A model generated the notes under the pieces. It was not told the origin of the DNA, searched no databases, and saw only the letters and a list, made by a program, of their open reading frames with translations. From Bryobacteraceae bacterium (GTDB taxonomy: Bacteria; Acidobacteriota; Terriglobia; Bryobacterales; Bryobacteraceae): a stretch of DNA of 64,000 nt. The DNA lies in the NCBI GenBank assembly GCA_030041495.1, contig JASHNT010000087.1:1-64000 (forward strand), given 5' to 3'. Positions 44,816-52,911 of the stretch are shown one piece after another (position 1 is the first letter of the stretch; each line of letters opens with the position of its first letter). A program made the translations under genes and the position numbers.

Positions 44816-44874
44816 TGCGCCCGGCCCGTCTGGCGGCGATTGGAGTAACGTAGGTAAAGGAGAATTTGCCTACC

Positions 44875-45456
44875 ATGAAAAAATTCTTTTCCTCAGGTGC
44901 GGTAATTTTGGCGCTCACCGCAGGCGTGGCGCTCTCTCAGGACAAAGGCGGCAAGGGCAAGGGCCGCGGACCGCAAGGACCCGGGCTGACGCTGACCTCG
45001 CCCGATATCGAAGACGGAGCCGTGATCCCGGAGAAGTTCAGCATGCGAGCCAATGGGACTTCGCCCACGCTGGAATGGACCCACGTTCCTTCCGGGACCG
45101 AAAGCTTCATTCTGCTGTTCCACGATCCGGACGTGGCGCTGAACAAGTCGCTGAACGACGTCACCCACTGGATGGTATTCAACATTCCGGGTGCGGCGAC
45201 CGAGCTTGCCGCGGGACAGCCGGTGGAGGCGAAGCTTCCGGACGGAGCCATCCAGGTGAAAAATACTCGCGGACAGCCGGGCTACATGGGTCCGGGCATG
45301 GGTCCGCAAGGTCCGTACCATCACTACACGTTTGAGCTGTACGCTCTCGACACCAAGCTGGATCTAGGCGAAAATGCGACTCGCGAAGAGGTGATAAAGG
45401 CGGCCGACGGACACATCCTGGCCAAGGGCGTCCTGGCCGGGCGATACCACCAGTAG
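44875..45456 (+). CDS. YbhB/YbcL (PEBP) family protein, exported
   Basis: A 193-residue exported phosphatidylethanolamine-binding-like protein. It has a leader (MKKFFSSGAVILALTAGVALSQD), a basic Gly-rich stretch (KGGKGKGRGPQGPG), then the YbhB fold: LTLTSPDIEDGAVIPEKFSMRANGTSPTLEWTHVPSGTESFILLFHDPDVALNKSLNDVTHWMVFNIPG (DPD and HW motifs) and GPYHHYTFELYALD. The start is ATG 44875, following AAGGAG; the track begins at a TTG three codons early. The PEBP pocket binds phosphate-type anions, but the function in bacteria is not settled. Confidence 0.9.
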   Translation: MKKFFSSGAVILALTAGVALSQDKGGKGKGRGPQGPGLTLTSPDIEDGAVIPEKFSMRANGTSPTLEWTHVPSGTESFILLFHDPDVALNKSLNDVTHWMVFNIPGAATELAAGQPVEAKLPDGAIQVKNTRGQPGYMGPGMGPQGPYHHYTFELYALDTKLDLGENATREEVIKAADGHILAKGVLAGRYHQ

Positions 45457-45539
45457 GCGCGCGATCACGAGGCTCCGGCGGCTCGGCCACGACAGAGAAA
45501 CGGGCCGCTGTGAGCCAACTCGACACACTGAGCGGGTAC

Positions 45540-45656
45540 TTACTTCACGGAAGGAATGTCTTGCGAGTGGTCGTCGCGCCGCTTGGGCGAGGAGGAAACC
45601 ATCTCGAAAAACAAAGAAACGATAAGTAAACCAGCGATGCCTGCTCCGATTAACAT
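45540..45656 (-). CDS. 38-residue single-helix membrane protein (absent from the ORF track)
   Basis: The minus strand reads MLIGAGIAGLLIVSLFFEMVSSSPKRRDDHSQDIPSVK and a TAA. The first 20 residues form a transmembrane helix, and the tail is charged, with RR after SSPK. GAGGG lies six bases before the ATG. It falls within a 360-bp gap that otherwise holds no gene, which supports its reality. I recognise no family; small single-helix proteins often regulate membrane complexes. Confidence 0.45.
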   Translation of the reverse strand: MLIGAGIAGLLIVSLFFEMVSSSPKRRDDHSQDIPSVK

Positions 45657-45816
45657 AGGACCCTCTGTTTCCCTTTTGACCTTCTGACGGTCGATCCGAG
45701 CACTTCGGCTTCCATTTGCTCATCGGAAGCATCCGTGACTTTCTTTAATCTGGCTACGCGTCTTCGATGCGGGAATCGGATCATGGGACTCACTGCCGCG
45801 TTAGACTGTTAGGTGC

Positions 45817-46305
45817 ATGCCCAAACAATACAAGTCCTCTCCGCCGATGACCATCGATGCCAATAAGAAATACACGGCAACGTTCAAAACCTCTCGCGGC
45901 GAAATCGTCTGTGAGCTGTTCGCCCAGGACAAGCCCCAGACGGTGAACAACTTCGTCTTTCTGGCCAAAGACGGTTTCTATGACGGGACTACGTTCCATC
46001 GGGTGATTTCGGATTTCATGATCCAGGGCGGCTGCCCACAAGGCACCGGCTACGGCGGGCCGGGGTACAAGTTCGCCGATGAGATCGCCGGTAAGACTAA
46101 CAAACATAAGCCTGGATCGCTGTCCATGGCGAACGCCGGCCCCAACACCAACGGCAGCCAATTCTTCATCACGCACAAGAACAGCAGCACCGGCTATCTG
46201 GATCCCAAGCATACGGTTTTCGGTCAGGTGACCAAAGGCCAGGACGTGGTGGAATCCGTGAAGCCGGGCGATAAGCTGGAAACTCTCACCATTACCGAAG
46301 CCTAG
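45817..46305 (+). CDS. Cyclophilin-type peptidyl-prolyl isomerase
   Basis: A 162-residue cytoplasmic cyclophilin. [63 protein letters not shown] has the FHRVI-x-x-FMIQGG catalytic core, and [44 protein letters not shown] completes the active site (with GSQFFI and FGQV). There is no signal peptide. It lies nine bases before bshB1, though its role is general protein folding. Confidence 0.93.
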   Translation: MPKQYKSSPPMTIDANKKYTATFKTSRGEIVCELFAQDKPQTVNNFVFLAKDGFYDGTTFHRVISDFMIQGGCPQGTGYGGPGYKFADEIAGKTNKHKPGSLSMANAGPNTNGSQFFITHKNSSTGYLDPKHTVFGQVTKGQDVVESVKPGDKLETLTITEA

Positions 46306-46314
46306 TCCGCACTC

Positions 46315-47013
46315 GTGAAAACCAAGATCCTGGCGGTGGGTCCCCATCCCGACGACATCGAGTTCGGGTGCGCTCCCGTATTGATTCAGGAGGTCCGAAA
46401 CGGGAACCAGGTCAGGATCTTAGTACTCACCCAGGGGGAAGCCTCTACTTCGGGCGCTCCGGAAGAGCGCATCGAGGAAGCTCGGGCGGCGGCCAAGGCG
46501 ATGGGCACCGAAATCGAGTTTCTGGAGATGGGTGGAGATTGCCATCTGCGCCAGGATATCCAAAGCGCGGTGGCGATCGCCCGGGAAATCCGGCGGTTCG
46601 AGCCGGAGATTGTGTTGGCGCCCCATCCGGACGAAAACCAGCATCCCGACCATGTGGTGGCGTCGAAACTGGTGCGCGACGCAACCCGGCTGGCGCGCTA
46701 CGGGGGGTTGACTGAACTGCGCGATCTGCCCCGGCACGCCATCGGGCACCTTTATTTCTACTCGATTACACAAACTTTCTTGCCCACCCCCGACATCGTA
46801 ATCGACGTGAGCAGCATCGAATCCCAGTGGGAACAGGCGATCGCCTGCCACCAATCGCAAATGAAGACCAAAGCCTACCTGAGACTGGTGCAGACGCGGG
46901 CGCGGGCGCTGGGGGCGACCATCGGAGTGAGCTCGGCGGTGGGGCTGTGGGCCAACGATCCGATCCGCCTGAGCCGGTTAAGCGACTTGACGCTGTCCTC
47001 GCGGAACTATTGA
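46315..47013 (+). CDS. bshB1: PIG-L deacetylase, bacillithiol pathway (BshB1-like)
   Basis: A 232-residue zinc deacetylase with GTG start. VGPHPDDIEFGCAPVLIQEV is the zinc motif (HPDD), followed by LTQGEAST, and HPDENQHPDHVVASKLV carries the third zinc His. It removes the acetyl group from GlcNAc-malate to give glucosaminyl-malate. Its neighbour two bases downstream is bshA, which makes that substrate, so this is a true bacillithiol pair. The cysteine-adding bshC is not in the window. Confidence 0.9.
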   Translation: MKTKILAVGPHPDDIEFGCAPVLIQEVRNGNQVRILVLTQGEASTSGAPEERIEEARAAAKAMGTEIEFLEMGGDCHLRQDIQSAVAIAREIRRFEPEIVLAPHPDENQHPDHVVASKLVRDATRLARYGGLTELRDLPRHAIGHLYFYSITQTFLPTPDIVIDVSSIESQWEQAIACHQSQMKTKAYLRLVQTRARALGATIGVSSAVGLWANDPIRLSRLSDLTLSSRNY

Positions 47014-47015
47014 CA

Positions 47016-48191
47016 ATGAAGAAACTCGCGATCGGGATCACTTGCTATCCCACCGTCGGCGGCAGCGGGATTGTGGCGTCGCAATTGGGGAGTGAGCTGG
47101 CCAAGCTCGGACATCGCATTCACTTCATCAGTTATGAGCCGCCGTTCCGCCTGGATCTCGGCCAGCCCAATGTCTTCTTCCACAAAGTCGAGATTAACGA
47201 GTATCAGTTATTCAAGTATCCCGATTACACTTTGCCGCTGGCGGTGAAGATGGTGGCGGTCGCGCAGAAGCACAAACTGGATCTGCTGCACGTGCACTAC
47301 GCGGTTCCGCACGCGACGGCCGCTCTGCTGGCCACCAGTATCTTGAAGGCGCAGTGCCGGCGCGCGCCGCACGTGGTGACCACGCTGCACGGGACCGATA
47401 TTACTTTGCTGGCGCGGGACCCGAACCTGGGGCCGATCATCAAGTATTCGATCGAAAGCTCCTGCGGGGTGACGGCGGTTTCGGAAAGCCTGCGCAAAGA
47501 AACCATCGCGGTGTTGCGGACCAAGAAGCCGATCCAGGTGGTGCACAACTTCTATCGTGCGGCCGCGCCCAGCCGGGAGCGCGCAGCGATACGGCGGTCG
47601 CTCAAACTGCGCGACGGCGATTTCGTGCTGGTGCACATGTCGAATCTACGGCCGGTGAAGCGCTTCCTCGACACTCTGCGGGTGCTGGCCGAGCTGCAGG
47701 ACGTGCCTCGTGTGAAGCTGCTGATTCTGGCTGGAGGAGGATTCGAGGAGTTCAAGGCGGCGGTTAAGGAAATGGGCATCGCGGACAGGCTAGTGATCCG
47801 GCGCGACGTGGTGGACATCGAAAACTACGTGCACGCCGCTGACGCCGGATTGTATACGTCGGAAAAAGAGAGCTTCGGCATGGGTGTGCTGGAGACAATG
47901 AGCTTCGGCAAACCGGTGGTCGCGACCGGGGTGGGAGGAGTACCGGAGATCGTGATCGACCGTAAGACGGGATTTTTGGCGAAGCTCGGCGATGTGAAGG
48001 CGATGGCGCGGCATGTACGCAAACTGGCGAGCGACCCGAAGCTAGCGGAGGAGATGGGCGCTGCGGCGAAGGCCCGCGCGGCGGAGGAATTTTCGGCGGA
48101 AAAAAGCGTTACGCGATATCTCGAGTATTACCAGACCGTGATGAGCTCCTGCCCCGGCGCGGAGAGGATGAGCGCAGTCGCGGGGGATTGA
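47016..48191 (+). CDS. bshA: N-acetyl-alpha-D-glucosaminyl L-malate synthase
   Basis: A 391-residue GT4 enzyme that joins UDP-GlcNAc to L-malate, first step of bacillithiol synthesis. KLAIGITCYPTVGGSGIVASQLGSELAKLGHRIHFISYEPPFRL is the BshA signature start. HVHYAVPHA and TTLHGTDITLLARD are acceptor-loop motifs, and GLYTSEKESFGMGVLETMSFGKPVVATGVGGVPEIV is the donor motif. The start is ATG 47016, two bases after bshB1. The track ORF begins at 46827 inside bshB1. Bacillithiol is a known thiol of Firmicutes, Bacteroidetes and Acidobacteria. Confidence 0.93.
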   Translation: MKKLAIGITCYPTVGGSGIVASQLGSELAKLGHRIHFISYEPPFRLDLGQPNVFFHKVEINEYQLFKYPDYTLPLAVKMVAVAQKHKLDLLHVHYAVPHATAALLATSILKAQCRRAPHVVTTLHGTDITLLARDPNLGPIIKYSIESSCGVTAVSESLRKETIAVLRTKKPIQVVHNFYRAAAPSRERAAIRRSLKLRDGDFVLVHMSNLRPVKRFLDTLRVLAELQDVPRVKLLILAGGGFEEFKAAVKEMGIADRLVIRRDVVDIENYVHAADAGLYTSEKESFGMGVLETMSFGKPVVATGVGGVPEIVIDRKTGFLAKLGDVKAMARHVRKLASDPKLAEEMGAAAKARAAEEFSAEKSVTRYLEYYQTVMSSCPGAERMSAVAGD

Positions 48192-48194
48192 TGG

Positions 48195-48584
48195 CTAGAC
48201 GGCTCGCAGACCGAGGTGCTTCACGAAGGGATCGAAGTCGCGGTCGTCGTGGAGCAACTGGTACCCGCTCTCGATGCAGCGCGTGGCGATGAGGCAGTCG
48301 ATCGTCTTCCGAACCGTCACCCCCAATCCGCGCAGCGTGTGGAAATTTTGTGCGGCTTGTATCGCGACGTGCAAGCCGCCGATTTCGACAGTCACCAGCG
48401 CCCTGAGACGGTGAACCGCCAGCCTGAACTCCTCGTCACGATCAAAGCCCTGCAGGACCTCGGCCAAGATTAAGTCGCCGATCGCGAGTTGCTCACGTTC
48501 AAGCAAAGCCTGGAGCTGCTCGGTTTTGGCGGTAACAGCTCCCCTGAAATAGGCGATCCAGACGCTCGAATCGACGAGAATCAT
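48195..48584 (-). CDS. VapC-family PIN toxin
   Basis: A 129-residue PIN nuclease. MILVDSSVWIAYFRG has the first Asp, GDLILAEVLQGFDRDEEF the Glu, and VRKTIDCLIATRCIESGYQLLHDDRDFD the last acidic residues, all present. Its ATG overlaps the antitoxin stop (ATGA), the standard order antitoxin-toxin. Unlike the two DUF5615 toxins here, it appears intact. Confidence 0.9.
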   Translation of the reverse strand: MILVDSSVWIAYFRGAVTAKTEQLQALLEREQLAIGDLILAEVLQGFDRDEEFRLAVHRLRALVTVEIGGLHVAIQAAQNFHTLRGLGVTVRKTIDCLIATRCIESGYQLLHDDRDFDPFVKHLGLRAV

Positions 48585-48775
48585 CGATCAAGTCTCATCG
48601 CCTCCAGGTCGCCTTCCCAGTGAAGCTTCCCACGCAGATCCCGAATCCGCGCTTGCTTCCGGAGTCGAACCAGCGTGCGAAGTCCCGCTTCCACGGCCTC
48701 GCGTTTGGTCTTGAACCCCGTGGCCTTGAGCGCCTCACGCATCAGCTTATCGCCGATGACGATGTTGGTTCGCAT
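48581..48775 (-). CDS. VapB-family antitoxin (DUF2191)
   Basis: A 64-residue ribbon-helix-helix antitoxin: MRTNIVIGDKLMREALKATGFKTKREAVEAGLRTLVRLRKQARIRDLRGKLHWEGDLEAMRLDR. RTNIVIGDKLMREALKATGFKTKREAVEAGLRTLVRL is the VapB DNA-binding signature, and the tail WEGDLEAMR fits the toxin clamp. The start at 48775 lies inside the left arm of a possible operator. It is not next to any mobile element. Confidence 0.9.
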   Translation of the reverse strand: MRTNIVIGDKLMREALKATGFKTKREAVEAGLRTLVRLRKQARIRDLRGKLHWEGDLEAMRLDR

Positions 48776-48809
48776 GATGTGTATGATCCACTACGATTAT
48801 GCACATCAT
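48774..48809 (-). promoter_or_regulatory. Inverted repeat at the vapB start, probable operator
   Basis: ATGATGTG (48774-48781) and CACATCAT (48802-48809) are perfect reverse complements 20 nt apart. The left arm covers the antitoxin start codon, and CATAAT between the arms on the minus strand could be the -10 box. Confidence 0.45.
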
Positions 48810-49282
48810 CCCGACCACGACTCGAGCTGCCCGATGACGGCCGCGGCCAGCGGCTCCAGCGCGGCGCGGACGGGAGGCGTCAACTCGGCGCTCCATTCGG
48901 TGGAAAGAGGCTGGACGCCGAGAACGACGACTTCCTCAGGCGAGCCTCCGATAAGCTGCAGCGCGGTCATCAGGTCGGCGAATCCGAGCTGGTGAACGGA
49001 TGGTTTGCCGGGAAGTCCCTTCAGCGCCGCGCCTTCGATCCGGACCACGGTGCCGGGCGCCTGGCCGACATCAACCGCATCGACCACCAGCAAGCGGCGC
49101 AACCCGGAAATGCGCGAGAGCAGATTGAGGCCGTGCGTGCCTCCATCGAGCAACTCGACGCCGGAGGGGACGCGCGGGTCGTCCGCGAGCCGGTCGATCA
49201 GATGTACCCCGATTCCATCGTCGGAATGGACCAGGTTGCCGAGGCCGAGGACCATGGTCCCGGCGAGGGTTTCTGCCATCAT
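48806..49282 (-). CDS. hyaD: [NiFe]-hydrogenase maturation protease (HyaD/HupD-like)
   Basis: A 158-residue endopeptidase that removes the C-terminal tail of the large subunit once the NiFe site is filled. VLGLGNLVHSDDGIGVHLIDRLADD has the nickel-sensing Glu/Asp region (GLGN-x-L-x-x-DDG), LLDGGTHGLNLLSRISG the second acidic residue, and LVVDAVDVGQAPGTV the third motif. The start is ATG 49282 (or the next ATG, 49279) overlapping the stop of hyaC; the track extends it to 49495 in hyaC. It closes the hydrogenase operon. Confidence 0.9.
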   Translation of the reverse strand: MMAETLAGTMVLGLGNLVHSDDGIGVHLIDRLADDPRVPSGVELLDGGTHGLNLLSRISGLRRLLVVDAVDVGQAPGTVVRIEGAALKGLPGKPSVHQLGFADLMTALQLIGGSPEEVVVLGVQPLSTEWSAELTPPVRAALEPLAAAVIGQLESWSG

Positions 49283-50028
49283 GGCAATTTGGAATACAGC
49301 TCGTCGTCTTTTTTCAGGTCTTCTTCCGGGATCACTTTGTAGCCGATGAAAATGCTGTCCATCAGCCCCTTCTTTTCCTCGCGCGAAACCAGCATGGCCA
49401 GGTGGACGTGCAGGATGCCGAAAGCGATGAAGATCCACATCAGACAGAAGTGGATCAGCCGGATGTTGGGGGGGCTGATAAGGCGCGGAACCCAACCCAC
49501 GAAGAATCCGAGAATCGCGCTGTGCCGCAGCACGTTGTACATCACCAGGCCGGTGACAATTTCGACGAACACCATGGCGTAGAGGCCGACGTAAGACATC
49601 GCGGCCAGCGCGTTGTGGCCGATCTTGGAAACCGGCTCAGGCTTGACGAATAGGTAGAACTTGGCCATTTCCACCATTTCGCGGAACTGCTGCTTGCGGT
49701 AAGGGACGTAACTGCGCCAGCGGACCCAGCGGTTTCCCGCGAAGAACAGATACATGCGCAGCACGAACAGCGCGATGAAGATCATGGCAAAGACTTCGTG
49801 GACAAAGCGGAATTCGCCCATCAGGAACGGGTTGACCTGGCCCACGATGTAGGGATCGTGAATGTAGTAGCCGGTGACGCTGAGCACTGCGATACAGATC
49901 ACGATGCCCCAGTGCACCAATCGCAGAGGATATTGCCACACGTAGACGGACACCGCCCGGCCCATCGGCACGGTAGGATGGTGGCCATCGCCGGTCTGGA
50001 TGGCGGGAAGATGATTTACGGGTGTCAT
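49279..50028 (-). CDS. hyaC: b-type cytochrome subunit of the [NiFe]-hydrogenase
   Basis: A 249-residue di-heme membrane anchor. Four helices contain the heme histidines: YPLRLVHWGIVICIAVLSVTGYYI, RFVHEVFAMIFIALFVLRMYLFF, NALAAMSYVGLYAMVFVEIVTGLVM and RLIHFCLMWIFIAFGILHVHLAMLV. It matches HyaC/HupC, which passes electrons from the small subunit to quinone. It lies between hyaB and hyaD, and AGGAGG lies upstream. Confidence 0.92.
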   Translation of the reverse strand: MTPVNHLPAIQTGDGHHPTVPMGRAVSVYVWQYPLRLVHWGIVICIAVLSVTGYYIHDPYIVGQVNPFLMGEFRFVHEVFAMIFIALFVLRMYLFFAGNRWVRWRSYVPYRKQQFREMVEMAKFYLFVKPEPVSKIGHNALAAMSYVGLYAMVFVEIVTGLVMYNVLRHSAILGFFVGWVPRLISPPNIRLIHFCLMWIFIAFGILHVHLAMLVSREEKKGLMDSIFIGYKVIPEEDLKKDDELYSKLP

Positions 50029-50042
50029 GAGCAGCCTCCTTC

Positions 50043-51755
50043 CTACCGCACGTTGGGAAGCGTAAACCTGCGGCCGTTAGCGTCGAGCACGTGCACCGCG
50101 CAGGCGATGCACGGATCGAAAGAGTGAATGGTGCGCAGAATTTCGAGCGGCCGGTCCGGATCGGCGACCGGCGTATTCAGCAGCGAGGCCTCATAAGCGC
50201 CGCGCTGACCCTGGCCGTCGCGGGGGCCGGCGTTCCAGGTGCTCGGCACCACTGCCTGGTAGTTCTTGATGGACCGTCCGCTGATTTCAACCCAATGGCC
50301 CAGAGACCCGCGCGGAGCCTCATGCCAGCCGTAGCCCGCAGCGTGATCCGGCCAGGTGCTGGGATCCCAGCGAACCGGATTGAAAATCGCGGTCTTGCCG
50401 TGAGACAGGTTATTGTCCAACTCATCCACCCAGTCTTCCAGGTGCTTGGCCATAATCTGGGTTTCGAGAGCCCGGGCGGCGATGCGGCCCAGCGTTGAGA
50501 AGAGCACCGCTGGCTGGGCATTCAGCGCTTTTAGAGCGCCGTTGACCGCCGCCCGGATCTCTGGCTGGCCCGCGGCGTAACCGACCACCATGCGCGCCAG
50601 CGGTCCCACCTCCATCGGCTTGCCGTCGTAACGCGGCGATTTCAGCCAGGAGTATTTCTTGTCGACGTCCAGTTGTTCGAAAGGCGGCTTCGGGCCGGTG
50701 TACTTGGGATTGGTTTCACCCACCGAAGGATGCTTGCCGTTGCCGTTCCCACCCGAGTATTCGTACCAGGAATGATCCACAGCTTCAGTGATTTTTCCCG
50801 GATCGACCGGCAGCACCTTGCTGATGTCGTGGTTCATCACGATGCCGCGAGGGAACAGGAAAGAGCTGGGATCGTTGGCGCCGCTTGAGCCGTAATCGCC
50901 GTAACACAGGAAGTTGCCCAGACCCTCGCCGCGCGAAAACCAGTCGCTATAGAGCGGCGCGATGGCCAGAACGTCGGGGATATAAACCTGGTCGACGAAC
51001 TTGCGCGCGCTTTTTGCCAGGTCGCGGAGGAAGGTAATCGTGTCCGGATTGATGACCGCTGCGGGCTCATTGGGGTCCATGGCGGTGGTCATGCCGCCGA
51101 CCAGGAAGGTTTGCGGATGCGGATTCTTTCCACCCAAAGCCGCATGAATACGGATAAAATCCTTCTGCCAGGCGAGCGCTTCGAGATAATGCGCCACGGC
51201 CAGCAGGTTCACCTCCGGCGGCAGCTTGTAGGCCGGATGACCCCAGTAGCCGCTGGCGAACAGGCTCAACTGGCCGCTATCGACCACGCCTTTAACGCGC
51301 TGTTGAATGCCCCGGAAATAGGTGGTGGAGGATTTCTCGTAATCGGAGATGGATTGCGCGATCTGCGAAGTTTTCGCCGGATCGGCCTTGAGCGCCGCAG
51401 CGACATCCACCCAGTCCAAAGCGTGCAGGTGATAGAAGTGGATCACATGATCCTGCACCATCTGGGAGCCGGCGATCAGATTCCGGACTATATGGGCGTT
51501 GTCGGGGACTTCGATTTGCAGCGCGTTTTCGACCGCGCGCACGCTGGCAATGGCGTGGACCATGGTGCAGACTCCGCAGATGCGCTGCGCCCAGATCCAG
51601 GCTTCGCGGGGGTCGCGGCCTTGCAGGATCATCTCGATGCCGCGGAACATGGTGCCGGAGCTCCAGGCGTCGGAGATTTTGCCTCCTTCGAGCTGGGCTT
51701 CAATGCGGAGATGGCCTTCAATACGATTGACGGGGTCGACCACCAGGCGTGCCAT
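50043..51755 (-). CDS. hyaB: [NiFe]-hydrogenase large subunit
   Basis: A 570-residue catalytic subunit. The N-terminal nickel ligands are in WIWAQRICGVCTMVHAIASVRAVENAL (C-x2-C), and the C-terminal pair is in DPCIACAVH (C-x2-C-x2-H). A 15-residue tail VLDANGRRFTLPNVR follows the His and would be cleaved by HyaD. DPVNRIEGHLRIE is the N-terminal family signature; SPRYDGKPMEVGPLARMVVGYA is also typical of group 1 uptake enzymes. It lies one base after hyaA. It takes up H2 on the periplasmic side. Confidence 0.95.
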   Translation of the reverse strand: MARLVVDPVNRIEGHLRIEAQLEGGKISDAWSSGTMFRGIEMILQGRDPREAWIWAQRICGVCTMVHAIASVRAVENALQIEVPDNAHIVRNLIAGSQMVQDHVIHFYHLHALDWVDVAAALKADPAKTSQIAQSISDYEKSSTTYFRGIQQRVKGVVDSGQLSLFASGYWGHPAYKLPPEVNLLAVAHYLEALAWQKDFIRIHAALGGKNPHPQTFLVGGMTTAMDPNEPAAVINPDTITFLRDLAKSARKFVDQVYIPDVLAIAPLYSDWFSRGEGLGNFLCYGDYGSSGANDPSSFLFPRGIVMNHDISKVLPVDPGKITEAVDHSWYEYSGGNGNGKHPSVGETNPKYTGPKPPFEQLDVDKKYSWLKSPRYDGKPMEVGPLARMVVGYAAGQPEIRAAVNGALKALNAQPAVLFSTLGRIAARALETQIMAKHLEDWVDELDNNLSHGKTAIFNPVRWDPSTWPDHAAGYGWHEAPRGSLGHWVEISGRSIKNYQAVVPSTWNAGPRDGQGQRGAYEASLLNTPVADPDRPLEILRTIHSFDPCIACAVHVLDANGRRFTLPNVR

Positions 51756-51756
51756 G

Positions 51757-52869
51757 TTAATTCTCCCTTCCTTGTTGCGGGGTGGTTTCGGCCGCAGGTT
51801 CGGGCTTAGGCACGGGCTTGATCATTTTGATGAGTCCGTGAGCGGTGACTCCGGCGATGGTCGCTCCCACCAGCCCGACGCCGATTTCACCCGCCGTGAC
51901 TTCGACGCCGAAGCCGGGCACGTTGGGCACGCGCTCATAGAACGGCGACATGTGGTCCCAGAAGCGCGGCGCGGCGCAGGCGATGCAGCCGTGTCCCGCG
52001 CGGACCGGCCAACTGGTATGGTCGTTCCACTGTACAATCGGGCAGTTGAAGGTCCCCACCGGACCTTTACAGCCCATTTTGTACAGGCACCATCCCTTGC
52101 GATGGCCCTCATCGCCCCATTCGGTGACGAAGCGGCCGGCGTCGTAATGGGCGCGGCGCTCGCACTGGTCGTGAATGATGCGGCCGTAGGCGAACAACGG
52201 ACGGTTGTACTGGTCGAGCGCGGGAAGGTCGTTGAAGGTGAGATAGTGAACCAACACCGCGGCGGTATTGGCCGCATTGTGCGGGCACCCCGACATATTG
52301 ATCACCTTGATTCCCGGAACGGCTTCGTGCACGCCGAGCGCGCCGGTGGGGTTGGGATTGGAACGGACCAATCCCCCGTCGAAGGCGCAGGCGCCGACCG
52401 CGATGGTCGCCGCGGCGTTGCGGCACACCGTCTCGGCGATCTCCATGGCGGAATGGCCGCCGATGGTGCAATAGACTCCGTCATCGCCGGTCGGGATGGC
52501 GCCCTCCACGACAACCAGATACTTCCCCTTCTCCTCTTTGACCACGCGATCCAGGATGGCCGTGGCATGCCCGCCCGCGCCTGCCATGATCACTTCGTGA
52601 TATTCCCAAGAGAGCAGGTCGAGCACGACATCGGCGACGTCGGGATGGCTCGACCGTAACATCGATTCCGAGCAGCCGGTGCAATCCTGGAATTGCAGCC
52701 AGACCAGCACGGGTTTGCGCGCCTTGCCCACGGCGGCGACGGTCTGGGCCAGGTAGCGCTCCGGCAGAGCCAGGGTCGCCAGCACACCGCTGCAAAACTT
52801 CACGAGTTGCCGCCGGGTGATGCCGCGCTTGGCGAGCGCCTGTTTCAGTTCAAGATCCTGTGAAAGCAT
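51757..52869 (-). CDS. hyaA: [NiFe]-hydrogenase small subunit, Tat-exported
   Basis: A 370-residue Fe-S subunit. GITRRQLVKFCSGVLATLALP is the twin-arginine leader. QFQDCTGCSESMLR and AVGACAFDGGLV, SGCPHN hold the proximal [4Fe-4S], and DQCERRAHYDAGRFVTEWGDEGHRKGWCLYKMGCKGPVGTFNCPIVQWND with GHGCIACAAPRFWDHMSPFYERV the others. A C-terminal helix (IGVGLVGATIAGVTAHGLIKMI) anchors it. The proximal ligands are conventional: CTGC and CAFDGG lack the two extra cysteines of O2-tolerant Hyd-1 enzymes. I start at ATG 52869 (AAGGAG upstream), not the track TTG. Confidence 0.95.
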   Translation of the reverse strand: MLSQDLELKQALAKRGITRRQLVKFCSGVLATLALPERYLAQTVAAVGKARKPVLVWLQFQDCTGCSESMLRSSHPDVADVVLDLLSWEYHEVIMAGAGGHATAILDRVVKEEKGKYLVVVEGAIPTGDDGVYCTIGGHSAMEIAETVCRNAAATIAVGACAFDGGLVRSNPNPTGALGVHEAVPGIKVINMSGCPHNAANTAAVLVHYLTFNDLPALDQYNRPLFAYGRIIHDQCERRAHYDAGRFVTEWGDEGHRKGWCLYKMGCKGPVGTFNCPIVQWNDHTSWPVRAGHGCIACAAPRFWDHMSPFYERVPNVPGFGVEVTAGEIGVGLVGATIAGVTAHGLIKMIKPVPKPEPAAETTPQQGREN

Positions 52870-52911
52870 GGCCAAATCTCCTTGATGGCTTGCTTGTCTC
52901 CGATTGCGGTG

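Noticed and set aside
45364-45732. 122-residue minus-strand ORF across the gap after the YbhB gene
   Set aside because: Basic, low-complexity and overlapping the YbhB 3' end; the 38-residue ORF in the other frame fits better.
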